This document shows, one piece after another, positions 11,716 to 24,655 of a stretch of 64,000 nucleotides of DNA. A program made the position numbers and the translations under genes. The notes beneath the pieces are model-generated. The model saw nothing but the letters and a program-made list of their open reading frames with translations, was not told where the DNA came from and ran no database searches. Origin of the DNA: Lucifuga dentata (Eukaryota > Chordata > Actinopteri > Ophidiiformes > Bythitidae); contig VXCM01000315.1 of the NCBI GenBank assembly GCA_014773175.1, positions 255,110 through 319,109 of the forward strand, read 5' to 3'. Numbering within the stretch: position 1 is the first letter of the stretch; each line of letters starts with the position of its first letter.

Positions 11716-13549
11716 GCCACACCCCTGTTTTACATCCAAATATAGATACAAGTTCCAGATGAAGTATTTTTACTTTACACCTCTAGTTTGTTCAAAACAT
11801 GCACACACTCTCTAAATTACATGTTTTCATACCACACTCTAGATTCACTACGACACAGAAATACACACAAACATACGCAGTTGCACCCAAACCCAAAAAC
11901 ATGGCTTTAGGACAGGGGATAATAATTCCAATCTTCTGTACAATTTTGTGATGAGCAGTGTGTTTTGTGTGTCCTGTGGGGGTCTGGCACAGATAATTAA
12001 TGTAGTTTCATAAACTTCTGTTTCCAAATACAGGGAACTGGGAATTCAGAATAAACCAATATTTAGAATATTACACCCAGACATCATCACTCCCAGGTAA
12101 TCCACATGGAATACTGATGTGTGCTGTCTGTGCATTGTGGATAGGCGTATGAATCTATTCATGGTCATGCGTGCAAGTGTTTGTTTTTTGAGGGGAGATG
12201 ACAGACGTCTGCTGCTGCTGAGTTCCCAGGGAAATCAGAGCAAATACAGGAAAAAAGAGCAAGAGGAGTCCAACAAATAAATGTTGAGAGGGGGAGGTGG
12301 AAAAAGAATTAGGGAGAGAGGGAGGAGAAGCATAAAAATAGGGAAGCAGTGAGGAGGAAAAAGAAAAAGAAAGGCAGAGTTTCAGGGGGTAAAATGTTGA
12401 CACCAGGCTCCTCGCTGGCAGCTGACAGACGGAGAATGCGGCCTCCTTTCTGGGTTGCAATCAAATCCCTATAAACAGAGTGATCATTCACTCTGCCTAA
12501 ACTCTGCTGCATTACTGCCAGCTATAGGACACACACAATGTATGCACCCAAATCCATTCTCACACACACACATATAGTCGTGACAACAGAAAGGTAGGAT
12601 ATGAGCGATCAGTATGCACAGCAGGTTTGCAGTCTATGCATAGTGGAAATGCTTGTAAACAAACACACAGAACTGGAAAAGAGAAGGAAAAATTATTAAA
12701 AGACATGCAGAATGAGAATGAGATATGAAGGTATTGGAAATGAAAGAGATTTCACTTAATCTTCAGTGTTCTGGTGTGACTGTGTTCCTTAAGGTTATGC
12801 CAGTTTTTACCATGTGATGTAGGAGTCAGGATTTGTTGTTTCATTGCCTGATAAGCTGCTTAACAATATAACGTTCACAGAAATATTCAAAGGTTTAGAG
12901 GCAGGCAGTTTAGAATAACAGGATAAGTGGGGAACTTTTGCACCCCAAGGATAAAAATTTACTTTTGATCTCAATAAGAGGACAAACACCTGAGTGTGAG
13001 AGTGTGTGTGTGTGTGTGTGTGTCTGTGTGTGTAAGCTCACAAACAAGTATATGTGCTTCTCTGTTTGCACAGTCTCAAAAATCATTGGGGTGCATGTCA
13101 GACCCAATCAAGAATTTCTTCCATCTCAGTCTGGACCAATAAGCTTGAAGCTTACCTGTGCACTTACTCCACACAGACGGAGAATCAGCGTGTGTGGAAA
13201 TACAAAGTCAGGGAAAAGAAAAACTCAATGACTTCGCCCAGGCCTCCTAATGCTTCTGCTTCTAAGTCCTGCTAAGAAGCTGATATCGTGATGGGTATTG
13301 GTAAAGAGTTGGTTTTGGTTTTCTCAAGGTAGCTGCGCATGTGAACACTCACTGTTCCACTAGCGCTTGAAGGAAATAGCATAAAAGGTTGGGAGAAAAG
13401 GCCTGCAGGAGCTCATTCATTGATAGATTGTCTGATTGATTGAAAGCCCTTGGCCTGACCTTGACTTTAACACAAACTCCACCATGACGTCAGCAAACAT
13501 CTGCTACAGTTCAGCTCGAGCCATATTACTACAATAACATATCATCTTT

Positions 13550-13585
<36 letters not shown>

Positions 13586-15612
13586 CCCCTTTCTGACAAA
13601 GTTTTTCAGTCCAAAGATAAAGAATTCCAGACTGTGGAGTGGGTGGGTCTATCCGTCTCGCTGTCTTTGGGCCGCAATGACAACGCCTCCATTGTCACAG
13701 CTGAGAAATGGTTTCCCACTATTTGCATTTTTATTGATGCTCCAAATTGCAAATAGCTTTTTCCTCCTTCTGTCTTTGTCTTTGCTTTGAGGAGAAAAAA
13801 ATTCCCTCATTTGTTCAAGCAGGGCGTATATAAATCACTATAGCAGAGGGAAGTGAAGTGAACTCATCTCTGAATAAAACATCAGGTGGCACACAGAGCA
13901 CTTTGGATTTTCCTTTCCAAATATTTGTGGCAGAATTTTGCTCTAATATAACTCAAATGAACATGTATTAACACTAATGGTCATCCATGATCAGGTTATA
14001 TTGATTGCCTTGCTGTGTGATCTACAAGTACAGTATGGATTAGGCCATTATCACAGTCTCTTCTCTCCAGTAACAACAAATGGTGCCTGCACTTCATGAG
14101 AGAAAGAACAATCGCTTCTCAGTCGAAGAATTATTCTGAAATTCAAGTCATTCACCTTTTCTTTTCTTCTGCTCTTTGTCTAATTTTCTTTCAAAATGAG
14201 AGCCGGGGCAGATGAAATCTTATTGTTTATGTATTTATTCATTGTGAAGCAGGGATTACTGACTTTACAAGGTCATTCAAACACATGAGTGAATACTCTA
14301 TTGACTGAAATGTAAATACAGGCTCATCCAGTCACACCAATAGAGGTACAACCGTTGTCTTCGTCGCCCTTCATTGCCAGCTAAAGGAGCAAAAGTGTTT
14401 TTCTTAAACTGCTGATTAAGTTGCTCCCGCCTCTGTCAGAGTCTGGGGATCTTGTGAAATGGGAAACCAGAAAATGAGACGTTTGTATTGATTGTACGAT
14501 CTAAAACCGAGGGCACCTTTCAGTTTATATTCATTTAACTGACAGGCATACAATAACCCCTTTTACACTTGGAACCTTTGTTGTAAATGTTATGGAAATT
14601 CCCAGCCAAAGCTTTATGTATGAATGCGAATTTGAGGGAAATTTTGGGAAAATTGGCTCTGGAAAATGAGAACAAGGGGCCTTACAGATGAATGTAACTA
14701 GCAGGTCAAAGAAAATGCTCAAAAGCCTAAATTTCCAAAGGAGAGAATGCATTCTAACACAAGGAAGGAAAAATGTCGACAGCAAAGTCATGCTGAAAAA
14801 TGTGTTAATGACAAAATATCCAGGCCTCTTTGCTGCAGAGCTGATAAATAGCTAAACTTCCAGGTAAGTACCAAGCTGAAAACTCTTACCTTGGAGTGAT
14901 TTTTAAAAATAATCACCACCATGTCAACATGATAGATTAAGATGGCCCTATTTTCAACTCTGCCAGTCTGGCTGAGTGTAAGTTGTCAAATATGTGAACA
15001 AGTTAGAAGTTAATCCAGTGAGGAGGTTTTTTTTGCTGCATGTGAAAGGGACCATTGAATCCTGTTCAGAGTGACAAACAAACACTGCTATCCTTCCTGT
15101 CTACTTTCCACTGATCTATCCATCCTGTTGGCTCCTCTCCCCTCCAACAGGGTTGTGTCAAATCCTGCTAAGCTCCTCATCTCTTCATCTCATCCCTCTT
15201 TCTTCTCCTTTATCATTCCTCTGACACCTGCACAGAGGAGGTAAAATGGAGTCATCTGTCTGTCTGTCAGAGTGAAAGGTCATTAGCTGGTGAGGGGTAG
15301 AGGGCAGGATGCGATGAAGGACTCCTAAAGGTAATTATGAAGTGACCGGACAGACATCAGCTTTATTAAAAAAGCAACAATTGTCCGGATCAATATAGCA
15401 CAACATTATTTATTTTCAGGAGGCCTTAATTAATGAGAATTAATGAGAAAAAAAGCTTTTCTCTGGCTGCAGGCCAAACGACTGCTCTAGTTGTTTTGTT
15501 GATCTCTGATTAATCCTATAGTTTCTCAACTAAGGTTGAATTTAAAGCTGGAAATGTGAACATTTTGATTAAACTTCTTTGCACTAACACTGGAGAGGTG
15601 TTGCATGTTTAT
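11716..15612. other. Unrecognised non-coding stretch with microsatellites
   Basis: Nothing gene-like was recognised. A GT run lies at about 12999-13034 and a 32-base poly(A) at 13552-13583. Purine-rich DNA at 12190-12380 produces spurious minus-strand frames. The segment 15350-15500 has a SOX-like AACAATTG and clustered TTAATTAATGAG homeodomain-like cores, noted only as an enhancer possibility. Confidence 0.45.
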
Positions 15613-15875
15613 TATCTCCACCAAAGAGGTTATATTTTCACCAATGTCTGTTTGTTTGTTGTTTATCAGCAGGATATCTCAAAAGATAACAGATGAATTT
15701 TGATTCAGGCACAGGCAATTTTACTTCACCTTCTTTAAAATAGCAAGACAGGGTATTTCTTGACATTTTTGCCTGTTTCTTGAAAAATAGGCAGGAATTT
15801 GTATCCAATGATGGACTATCAAGAGATGAACTTTAGCCCTGATCCAGATATTGATCCAGACCTGGTGGATTAAAA
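15613..15875 (+). repeat. Dispersed repeat of the 'ACAGATGAATTTTGATTC' type, copy 2
   Basis: It begins 'CCACCAAAGAGGTTATATTT' then 'TCACCAATGTCTGTTTGTTT', continues 'TAACAGATGAATTTTGAT' and ends 'CCTGATCCAGATATTGATCC'. This order of motifs is that of a dispersed repeat family common in fish; the plus-strand copy complements the one at 11430-11715. No coding capacity was seen. Confidence 0.45.
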
Positions 15876-16159
15876 TACATCTTCAGTCAGGGGTCAAAAA
15901 CATGCAGCTACCACTAATTTGCAGCTTAGATTGATCAGGCAGCATAAAATGGTTTTGATGTGTTTTCAGCAGCTAAGGCAAGAAGGTCATGTCCACAATA
16001 CTGCTGTACAATGAATTACCATGATGAGTCTTTTTTTAAAAAAAATATCTAAAAGTCTGGTTTTGAATGGCAAAAATTGAAATCAGAGGACTGTTGGACT
16101 GTGATGGAGGCATGCGTTCTCTGAGTGCCTCTATTGTATCCTGGGATCTGCACATTTTG

Positions 16160-16365
16160 GGGGTCAGATTCAGCATGCTGGTAAGGACAAATAACATCAC
16201 ACAACCATTGCTCCTCATTCATAAAATCTATTACTGGCCTTGTTTAGCGTTTGCCTATGCCATTTTCTCATTTGCATATCAGCAAAGTCATTCATAAAAC
16301 ACACCGTTACGCAAAATTGAGACCTTTTTCATTCTCAGATTTCAGTGGTGTGAAATCTGGGTTGT
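16160..16365 (+). repeat. Dispersed repeat family X, copy B
   Basis: It shares 'AACATCACACAACCATTGCTCC', 'TTTAGCGTTTGCC' and 'CATTCATAAAACACACCGTTACGCAAAAT' with copy A (4030-4235) in the same order and spacing (motifs paraphrased here from the sequence in short pieces). It is followed about 80 bases later by a long CA tract, as copy A is followed by a CT/AC tract. Confidence 0.55.
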
Positions 16366-16442
16366 GTTATAAATGTGTTACTGATCAAAAATTTTTCAGT
16401 TGATCAGTTAGTTTATTTAAGCAGCAGGTTTTGATCTGATTT

Positions 16443-16444
<2 letters not shown>

Positions 16445-16496
<52 letters not shown>

Positions 16497-16500
16497 ACAC
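16445..16500. repeat. (CA)n microsatellite
   Basis: About 25 near-perfect CA units. The complementary GT reading gives a spurious Val/Cys-rich frame on the minus strand. Confidence 0.95.
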
Positions 16501-17874
16501 TCCCTGTGCACCAGGACTCCTGGTAGTGTCCATTTTGCTTTGCCACCAGAGGAAGCAGAATAAAGTGCGGCACTTAATTATGAAGTCCTTTCATTAACTG
16601 TCTAATGGGACACTGGTGCTAATCAGCGTAAGGAAAGCTTTGTTAATGAGCTTCACTTATTGTGGCACTTATTTATTATGACACTGTGTAGTTACCATGA
16701 TTTTTAAAAATATAAATTACCCCTTTATCTTCTAGTAAAAATCATCACAAACCAGTCAAATTTTTTCTCAAACTTTACTGTGAAAGTATGAAAGTATTCT
16801 ATGTGCATTTGTATTGTGTGGTGAGACGCAGAATCAGTCTTTTTACTGTTTGAAGAATAAAAACATGCAAGCAGCAGCACTTTTTAAAGCCCTTGAGAAA
16901 TATACGGGTTGTCTGTGAATCTTTCGCCACCTGACACCAACAGAATATGAGGGCAAGGGCTTTCTTAAAATGAACTATTTCTACTATCTTGTGTGTCTAA
17001 CGGCTCTTTGCAGGATAAGTATGAGGACGCTTTCATAAAGTATATTTAGTGCATCTGAGTTTAAGTGGAAAAATGTGTGTATAGGCTGTTATGGTAATTT
17101 GTATTCACACAGGGACCTGTTGTCATTCACGGACAGTTGGGTGTTGATGGTGTCATATATTTGTGCTGTATTATCCCTCAGACAAAATCCTCTCTGGAAC
17201 GGAATGAAATGCCCACAGCTCATTGGAATGACAACAATGCCAGATTCTGCTCGCACCTGATAAAAATTTTACATCGCTGGCACTACAAAGAGGATCAGTG
17301 TGATTCTTTTACAGGGAGAATGTACGATTCAGGTAAAATGTGTGGAGTGCACTTCTGACATATTCACAGTTACGGAGATAAATGTGTTGAGGAATCAGTA
17401 AACCATCTGTTTGAGAAATCTCCAACTAGGTTAACGGTGGACATGATGATGAAATATTGTTGAATTAAGGAAGGTCTGTGAGAGCAGAGCAGACAATGGG
17501 CTATACTTAGTCGGGTAATTGGTCTGAGAGGAGGTGGTGTGGAATAAGAACAAAACCAAGGAAGTAGGGGGAAGAAAAAGTATGGAGCAGCAAGAAAAGG
17601 AGGGACAGAAGGAGAGGTGAGGAGGAGGAGGGAAGGACAAGCAGGCTGATGAAGGATGAGGGGAGAACAAATGTGGCTGAGTAGGAGGGGCGATTCTTAA
17701 TCTTGTTTTTCTGTCTATGATGTCTCCTGTCGAATTCGCTTTGCCCTACGCTTGTCTGAGTCCACAAACACAGCACGCCACTCTCTTTCCCATGCAACTC
17801 AGTACTATATCAACCAGCAGCATCCTAGCATCAACAGCGACAAAGGATAAAACTCTCAGAAGGGCTTACCCAGG

Positions 17875-17907
<33 letters not shown>

Positions 17908-18974
17908 CTTGTATATACAAACAGACGTAAAACCTGCAACACAAGCAAATTTTACAAATCAACACACATTCCTACGCATCAACAACCTTATAGACCCAGA
18001 AGTTGGGATTGCTTACCACAGTGTTTGTGAGCTCAGACTCAAGGACTGAGAGAAAAAGAAATTAAGATTTAATGGACAGATAAATTTTGGAGATTGAATG
18101 CGTGGATTCCTGAGAGAGCTCTTATCAGCGTTCACCATTCTCTATTACATGCAGTGTTAAGTTGGCTATTAAGATATCTGAGGTGCACACTGTGTCATTA
18201 TCACCACAACAACAGCCCCTCCTAGTGCCGGGTGTGAAAACTGTAGGCCATTGACAGGATTTAATATGAGGTGGTGTTTACAACAACAAAAAAAGCAGTT
18301 ATACATGACCTTCTGTGTTATTATAAGGTAGAAAGGAAGCAAAAATCATCAATTTGCTTTATCTGTTCTTGTAAGAAACAACAAAATATCAAGGTCTAAA
18401 TTAAATCTATGCCGTTATACACCTTCCTTTTTTGTTCTTTATAGTTCTCTCTTGCTTTGGTGTGAAGGTCACCATAGCAATAGCTCTAGTATAGATTGAA
18501 AGCCAAAATGTACTTAAGTGTGCATGAATAAGGGACAATTTGTTGATTCAAGAACCAGTTACAAATATAATTACATGCACAGGGAAATAAACTGTACATT
18601 GTATTACTTTACTTTACACTGTGTAATTTCAAAGCAAAGTGGCTGCTATTCTGCTATTTCTAAAAGCAGAAAGACTGGATTGTTCTGTTTTTTTTTTTTG
18701 NTTTTTTTTTTGTTGTTGTTTTTTTGTCTTTCACAGAGATTAGTAGAATGCTGGTGCATATTTAGGCTGCAAATAGTCTTGAAACCCTGCAGAAGAAAAG
18801 TACAGTCTGCACTTGAACATGATATGAGGCAGCTGTAGGTTGGTGTTAAATATGTTCACAGTTCAAAAAAGTTGTTTGATGAGTTTCTAAATATATGTTC
18901 ACACCTCAAGTAAATTTGCTGATGGTTTACTCCATTATATGAAAAAAAAAGCAGTTACATGATGGACAGCATAT
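16501..18974. other. Unrecognised non-coding stretch
   Basis: It includes a purine-rich tract (17521-17660), a CA microsatellite (17876-17906) and a T-run with N at 18701 (18688-18711). The 17090-17340 part has moderately complex sequence but no recognised exon. Confidence 0.45.
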
Positions 18975-18976
18975 TA

Positions 18977-19366
18977 TGGAAGCCCGTTTTTGCCACTTGA
19001 AAGAAAAATAGAGTTCTGAGGTTAAACTCAGAATTCTGAGATTAAAGTCAGAATTGAGCAAAAAGTCAAAATTCTGACTTTAAACTCAGAATTCTGAGAT
19101 TAAAGTCAGAATTCTGAGAAAAAAGTCAGAAATTCTGACTTTAAAGTCAAAATTCTGAGATTAAAGTTAGAATTCTGAGAAAAAAGTCAAACTTCTGTCC
19201 TAAATTGTCTGTCCAGAATTCCGAGACTAAAGTCAGAATTGACAAAAAAGTCAGAATACTGACTTTAAAGTCAGAATTCTGAGAAAAAAGGCAGAATTCT
19301 GATTTTAATCTCAGAACTCTTTTTTTTTTTTTTTTTTTTTTCCCAAGTGGCAGAAATGGGCTTCCA
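18977..19366. mobile_element. MITE with TA target and a palindromic satellite core
   Basis: The left end is TGGAAGCCCGTTTTTGCCACTT, repeated inverted at the right as AAGTGGCAGAAATGGGCTTCCA, with TA on both sides (18975-18976, 19367-19368). Almost the whole interior consists of variants of GATTAAAGTCAGAATTCTGA and its complement-like partner TTCTGACTTTAAACTCAGA, separated by GAAAAAA spacers. The core is thus a self-complementary array whose symmetry extends the terminal repeats. A poly(T) run sits at 19319-19341. No protein is encoded. TA target suggests Tc1/mariner, but this is inference. Confidence 0.75.
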
Positions 19367-19489
19367 TATCATATACTGCTTCAGCTATGCACAGTACCTT
19401 GTTACCATTTGAACTGGAACAAGCTAACATGGTGTGGTATTATTAAATTAAAATATTCAGAAAACAAGAATGCAGTAAAACCCATTAAG

Positions 19490-19700
19490 CAGCGCTTTTC
19501 AAACTGTGGTACATGTACCACCAATGTTACTAAGCGTTCCCTGGTGGTACACAGATGACTCTGGAAATTTCTGCAGAGAATCAAAGAACTGAATTGAAGA
19601 ATTAAATTTTCAATTTCAGCAAAACACACATGCACACAAGTTTTTTTCTGTGATTTTCTAATTGTTGGCAGTTTGTGAGGTGCTTTAAACAATGCAACTT
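19490..19700 (+). mobile_element. hAT-type left-end fragment
   Basis: It begins CAGCGCTTTTCAAACTGTGG followed by TACATGTACCACC, a typical hAT/Charlie-like terminus, and contains the 16-base palindrome GTGGTACATGTACCAC. No matching right terminus was found, so it is truncated; the right limit given is approximate. Confidence 0.5.
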
Positions 19701-21339
19701 TGTCCTATTGCATCTTTTTTTTTTTTTAAGTTATAAATTGTTTCTCATGGCCTGAAGATAAATTAATAATGCAAGGCTTGATATTGGGTCGTTGTAGTTA
19801 TAATTAGTGCAAGTTTGGGAGCAATAGGTACAGGCAGTAAGAATCAGCCAAAGCATTCACATTCATCATTCAATTATGTATCAATTCGGTGACGAATGGG
19901 TGAAATTTGCAGCAGGAGTGATGAAAAATCGTATTTGTTTTATTTTATATGCAGCAAGTCTGTGTTGTATTTGACTTCAAATAGTGTTGAAAGTACAGAA
20001 AGAACAGGCATGGCTTTTCTCTTAGACCAGGATCAACACCAGATAAAGGAGGCAGGCTTGTTTTCAGCACACGATGGTGAAAAAGACGAAAGCTGCAGCA
20101 CTGAAGCGTGTGGTCTGTGCGGTCCTCAGATAACCATGCAACAGATCACTGGTTTGTTCTGACTTCTTTAATGTCCTCAGCACCCAAGGCTCCAGCTCCC
20201 TTTGGCTCTCGTAAAGGAATAATCAGTGGCATTTGGAACAATAAAAGTCATTCTACTATGACATTAATGGCTGTTCAGATTTTAAGCATTCTTAAAAAGC
20301 AGTCTCATCAGACTGGTTATTTAGAAAAAAGTACTAGCCGACATTGTTCACAAACTGAACATTGAATGCATTTTACATTAACCTTGGAAAGAGGAGAATT
20401 TATCAGATTTTTTGCCCTATTGTAATTTCTTTCATGAGGAGAAATTCGGTTACATTCTCTCCTGATCGTCTTGCAGTGATCTGTAGTGAGAGATTTATCT
20501 GCACCAAAGAAAATGATCCTTTGGCTGCACAGTATTCTAGCAGGCAGGGGATGATAATCAAATGTCTCCCTCCATCAAAAATGTTGCCTCCATGGAAATA
20601 ATGGAACAAGGCCTCATGAGGGACGCATTCACTGCTGGCATTCACTGTGAAATGAAAGCAACAGTTAGGTAGCACTGCTTCGTTCAGTGCAAAGCGCCGT
20701 CTCCCTGACAACAAAATGCAGGCTCTGAACTCTTTTCCCTCAGATGCAACCTTGAAAAGAAATGTTTGTTCATGAAAAAAAATATTCAGATGCAGTTGTG
20801 TAGACACAGAGCTTCCTCTCAAGGAGGATGGAGATTGATTCTTATAGGTTTCTGGAGTGAATCATCAATGAAAAGCAGAACATTTAGGTAGTGTTGATTC
20901 TAGTGTGCAACACATTACTAATGCCATCTTGTTAAGTCAGGCAGATTTCTTATAGAAATGCTCTTCTGCTTCTTCAATGAAGCTGTCATTGTAGCAGCAG
21001 ATGTCTAACAGATGCTGCACTATTCTCCTGAGTAAAGACACAATCACCTTGAGATTCTTATGGTTTCGGTAGTATAACCTCGACAAAAACAACAATGAAC
21101 ATACAGCGACTGTTCTGTATATTCTCAGGCAGTCTGTTCAGGACGGAGAGCCATCCTGTGACCCTGAAGTCAATGCCCTGAGGCTGAAACCACATTTAGG
21201 CTCCATGAAGAATCCAAAGTTATGTTGGATCTTCTAAGGACAACATGACTGATCTGGAAGATTAGGAAAAACATAGAACTCAACATTACATAGAAACTGA
21301 GCAACGATGTTCAGCCAGACCATCATGCTGATGAAGAAG
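19701..21339. other. Unrecognised non-coding stretch
   Basis: It holds open frames on both strands (for example 20403-20822 minus, 139 codons), but none shows a known domain or splice-bounded exon pattern. A T-run lies at 19717-19728. Confidence 0.45.
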
Positions 21340-21755
21340 AGTATAACAAGGACTCAGGTGCAGACAACTCAAGCTTACATTAAAATATACAGCCAAATAC
21401 AACAATGCAGATGAACGATGGCTAGCAAAACCAGTCTTAAGCAAACAGATGATGAAAAGCAGGTTTACAGTTGATATCAGAATGGCAGGCAGGAACAGGC
21501 TTACAAATCCAAAGGGGCTGAGCCTGGAAAACAGCAGCCAGCCAGCTGGCAAGAGTCACATACAGTATGTATGCAGGGAAACAGGAAGGAGGCTAGAAAC
21601 GCTAATGCTCAGTTGCTAAAGAGATGCTAAAGCTGGAGGAAACACTCAAAAGCTGCTGAAGGGATTGGGAGCAGGTGTGTGTTTGAGGTTATTGGATGCA
21701 ACTCAACTCAGCAGTGACAGCTGGTGGACAGGTGAGGAATGGCAGTCTAAATGGC
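21340..21755. repeat. Possible LTR-retrotransposon-derived fragment
   Basis: It starts 'AAGGACTCAGGTGCAGACAAC' (given approximately), followed by A-rich sequence with repeated AACAGG/AAACAGGAAGGAGGC words, and ends near 'GACAGCTGGTGGACAGGTGAGG'. Fish LTR elements in reverse orientation often look like this. No paired LTR, tRNA-binding site or coding sequence was found, so the call is tentative. Confidence 0.3.
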
Positions 21756-23566
21756 AGTCCTCTATGCATTAAGCCAAGCCGCTGGCTGTTTTAGCCACAA
21801 TTACATCCCATTTTCTGTGTTCCCACTGCGTCCGCTTGAAGCATAATTGTGTTATCACATGCTGTTCACAGAGGAAAAGATCAGGGTACATGTGCCACAT
21901 CATGATAAACTGTGATCAGAGCCTGTTTCAATAGTTTCAATGAGCCTGACTGTTCTGTTGTTGGGGCTGATATCAGCTTATCACACACAAATATCAATAT
22001 TTATGCTAGCAAATATACAAAATGAAACTGGCACAGAGCAAGTGGCATTTAGAATCTGATTTATTATTTCAAATTTAATTTCAGGCAAAGTTTACTGTTC
22101 TGTAATTGTTCAGTAATAAAATGTCCAACCTCAATACAAATCTTTCTGCAACTCTTTAATAACCAAATCTGAGGGATCCTTACCAAAGATGCTTATGTTA
22201 TGTGTTTATGTAAAACAAAACAAAAAAAAAAAGCATTTTAGCAAATATATCATTCACGATTTTAACTCTTAAAATATCAATATCAGTATCAGCTTTAGAA
22301 AAAAAATCCAGAATCAGTTGTAAGTCCGGGTTGGAGCTTATTATGACAGTGTTTAGGTCTGTTGCCTGAGAATTTTAATTACAGATGTGAGATGTTGCTT
22401 GAGAAAAAGTGTCAAATTTGGAGAAATAATGGAGATAAAGATGAAGCAACTGAAGAGGAAGTGGCTGTTAGCAGTTGGACAAGCACTTGACCTTTTCCTG
22501 TTTTTTCCACCACACATTGCTGCCTCACTTTAGCTGCACACATAAACGCACTCGCACACACAGAGAGGCCCTTGGGGTGTGTTTAGCCCTGAGGTTGCCA
22601 TCTGTACCTGCCTGTTTGGTATGCATTGGGCTCTCCCCAATCCCAGCAAAGCCTGTTCCCTCTTTAGCGGTTTGTGGCTCAAACTGCCTGCGCTAAGCAT
22701 GTGTGTTTGTGTGTATGTATGTGTGTGTATGCCTGTTTATGCGTTTGTACACGTGTGAGTCTTTGGTTCTGTCTGGGCATGCATGTGTTGTTGTTTGCTT
22801 TTGATCGTGTGTTTGGAGCTGCGTGTGCCTGTGTGGGTGTGCATACTGCAGGTCTGTGCGTCTGTGTGTGTGTGTGTGTGTGTTGTAAGATGGATCTCAG
22901 AGTATGGCGCTGACTTTCTTGTGGCATCAGGGACTAATCCTTCAGTGTAGCGAGACCAGCTGTTATGCACGACAGCAAGCTCGCCTTTAATGCTTCATAT
23001 GTCTCGTGGCTAAGTGTGTATATTTTCCTGGTGCCATTTTGTTTTTTGTTTTTTGTTTTTTTTTTAATTTTTGATGGAAATAAAATGGTGTTATGCATCG
23101 AATAACTTATTGCGACTGTTTTTGCACACACTATATTAAGCGTAGGATATTGTGTTATGTGTTTTCTGTGCATACATTTGCTTGAATGTGTGTATGTGTG
23201 TTTTGGTGATTGTATCATGCAGTGAAAGGAACAGAATGAAATGAACTGAAAGGAACAGAATGAAATGAGAGATCAGATCAGCAGTATTTTTTAATTAGTG
23301 TAGTATCATTTTGAGAGTTGACTGCTTGCATGGGAAAGGCTTGATGAGAATTTTCATATTTGCCTCCAATTCCACGTTCCGTCAATGATATTTAAAATTT
23401 AATTAACAGATGATCAATAGTGTTTACACTGTAAAGCGACTGGGGCAGATTCTAATTAGAATATCCATACATTATTAATGACATTAGCAAGCTCTGAAAT
23501 TAAAAGGAGACAACTGCCGCGTTCAATTAAGCAAGCGTTGGCAGGGAAAAAGTGGCAGCAAAGGAT

Positions 23567-23570
<4 letters not shown>

Positions 23571-23615
<45 letters not shown>
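23571..23615. repeat. (AG)n microsatellite
   Basis: An uninterrupted AG run of about 22 units. Confidence 0.95.
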
Positions 23616-23618
<3 letters not shown>

Positions 23619-24251
23619 AACAATGATGATCAAACTCTGACAGAGTCAAAGAGTGTTTGGCTGGGCGTATGCGAGTCATCTTGACATTGACTAACATTAT
23701 GACTGACGGATATTGCTGAGCTGAATTATAATAACTTTACCAAACAATCCCCCTGCAATTATCTAGTGTAATATCAAAAGAAAAAGCGGCCAAACGGGCT
23801 GTAGGAGGGAGAATATATATCAGCTTACAGTCATTATAATCAGAGATTCATCACTAAATGTGTTTAACCGTCTGAGGTTACAGCTTTTAATAAAGGTTTA
23901 TTCTCATAATTGCGATGAATCGGTTCTTGCTCATAATATGCAGGAATAAGTGGACAATCCTTCAAAAGACAAACCCATTCAGATTATGACATTTTAAAGG
24001 TTATTAATGTTTTTATAGAAATAGAAAGAGAACTATTATCTCTTAATTTTTTGTAAAAATCAGATTTGTGTGCAAAATCCCTAGATGCATATGAAAAAAA
24101 AAGCCTTTTATGATTTTAAATACTGTGTATATTTGATCATTATTTATTTATTTGCCAAATAAGAAGCTCAATGCAAACTTTCACACATGACTGCAGACGC
24201 TAAACCAAAAAAGCAGATTTTTGGCTGGATTTATGCTGGAAAAACACGATG

Positions 24252-24253
<2 letters not shown>

Positions 24254-24285
<32 letters not shown>
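24254..24285. repeat. Poly(A) tract, 32 bases
   Basis: A pure A run with no recognisable retroelement body upstream. Confidence 0.9.
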
Positions 24286-24289
<4 letters not shown>

Positions 24290-24655
24290 TGGGGTACTAA
24301 ACAAATGCCAAACTTAATCACTAGCAAACATACCTTAAAAAGCCAAAACACCTTAATTTATTCATGTAGCCCTTAATAAACTCCAGGACCCCAGGAAGTT
24401 ATTAAAACTCAATCATTTATACAAGAACAGACTGAGGAACATAATCAGCAACTTTCAGGGCTGATAAGGACCAACTGGTGTTTGATGTTTGTTATTTCAT
24501 GCACATTCCAACTTCATCTCAGTCTGATAAATTTAAGGGGCTTTTAAGGTATAAATTTAAGAAGATCTGGTCCTGAGTAAATGTAAAGTTAAATTACATA
24601 AATGTCTCTATAGGATTAAAGACTATGATTATATAACATTAGATGTATATCTAAA

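Larger units (their letters stand above)
21756..24655. other. Unrecognised non-coding stretch with several simple repeats
   Basis: It contains TG-rich DNA at 22697-22881, a T-rich tract at 23041-23066, a 24-base imperfect tandem duplication (23223-23268), a long GA microsatellite and a 32-base poly(A). The interval 23330-23560 is AT-rich, complex and dotted with TAATTA/ATTAAT words, a look often seen in conserved enhancers; this is a suggestion only. Confidence 0.45.

Noticed and set aside
19000..19320. CRISPR-like array of regular repeats
   Set aside because: The units are self-complementary and degenerate, without unique spacers, and sit inside a transposon-like element in a vertebrate genome.
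20403..20822. 139-codon minus-strand frame as a gene
   Set aside because: No recognised motif or splice context; overlapping plus-strand frames are equally long.
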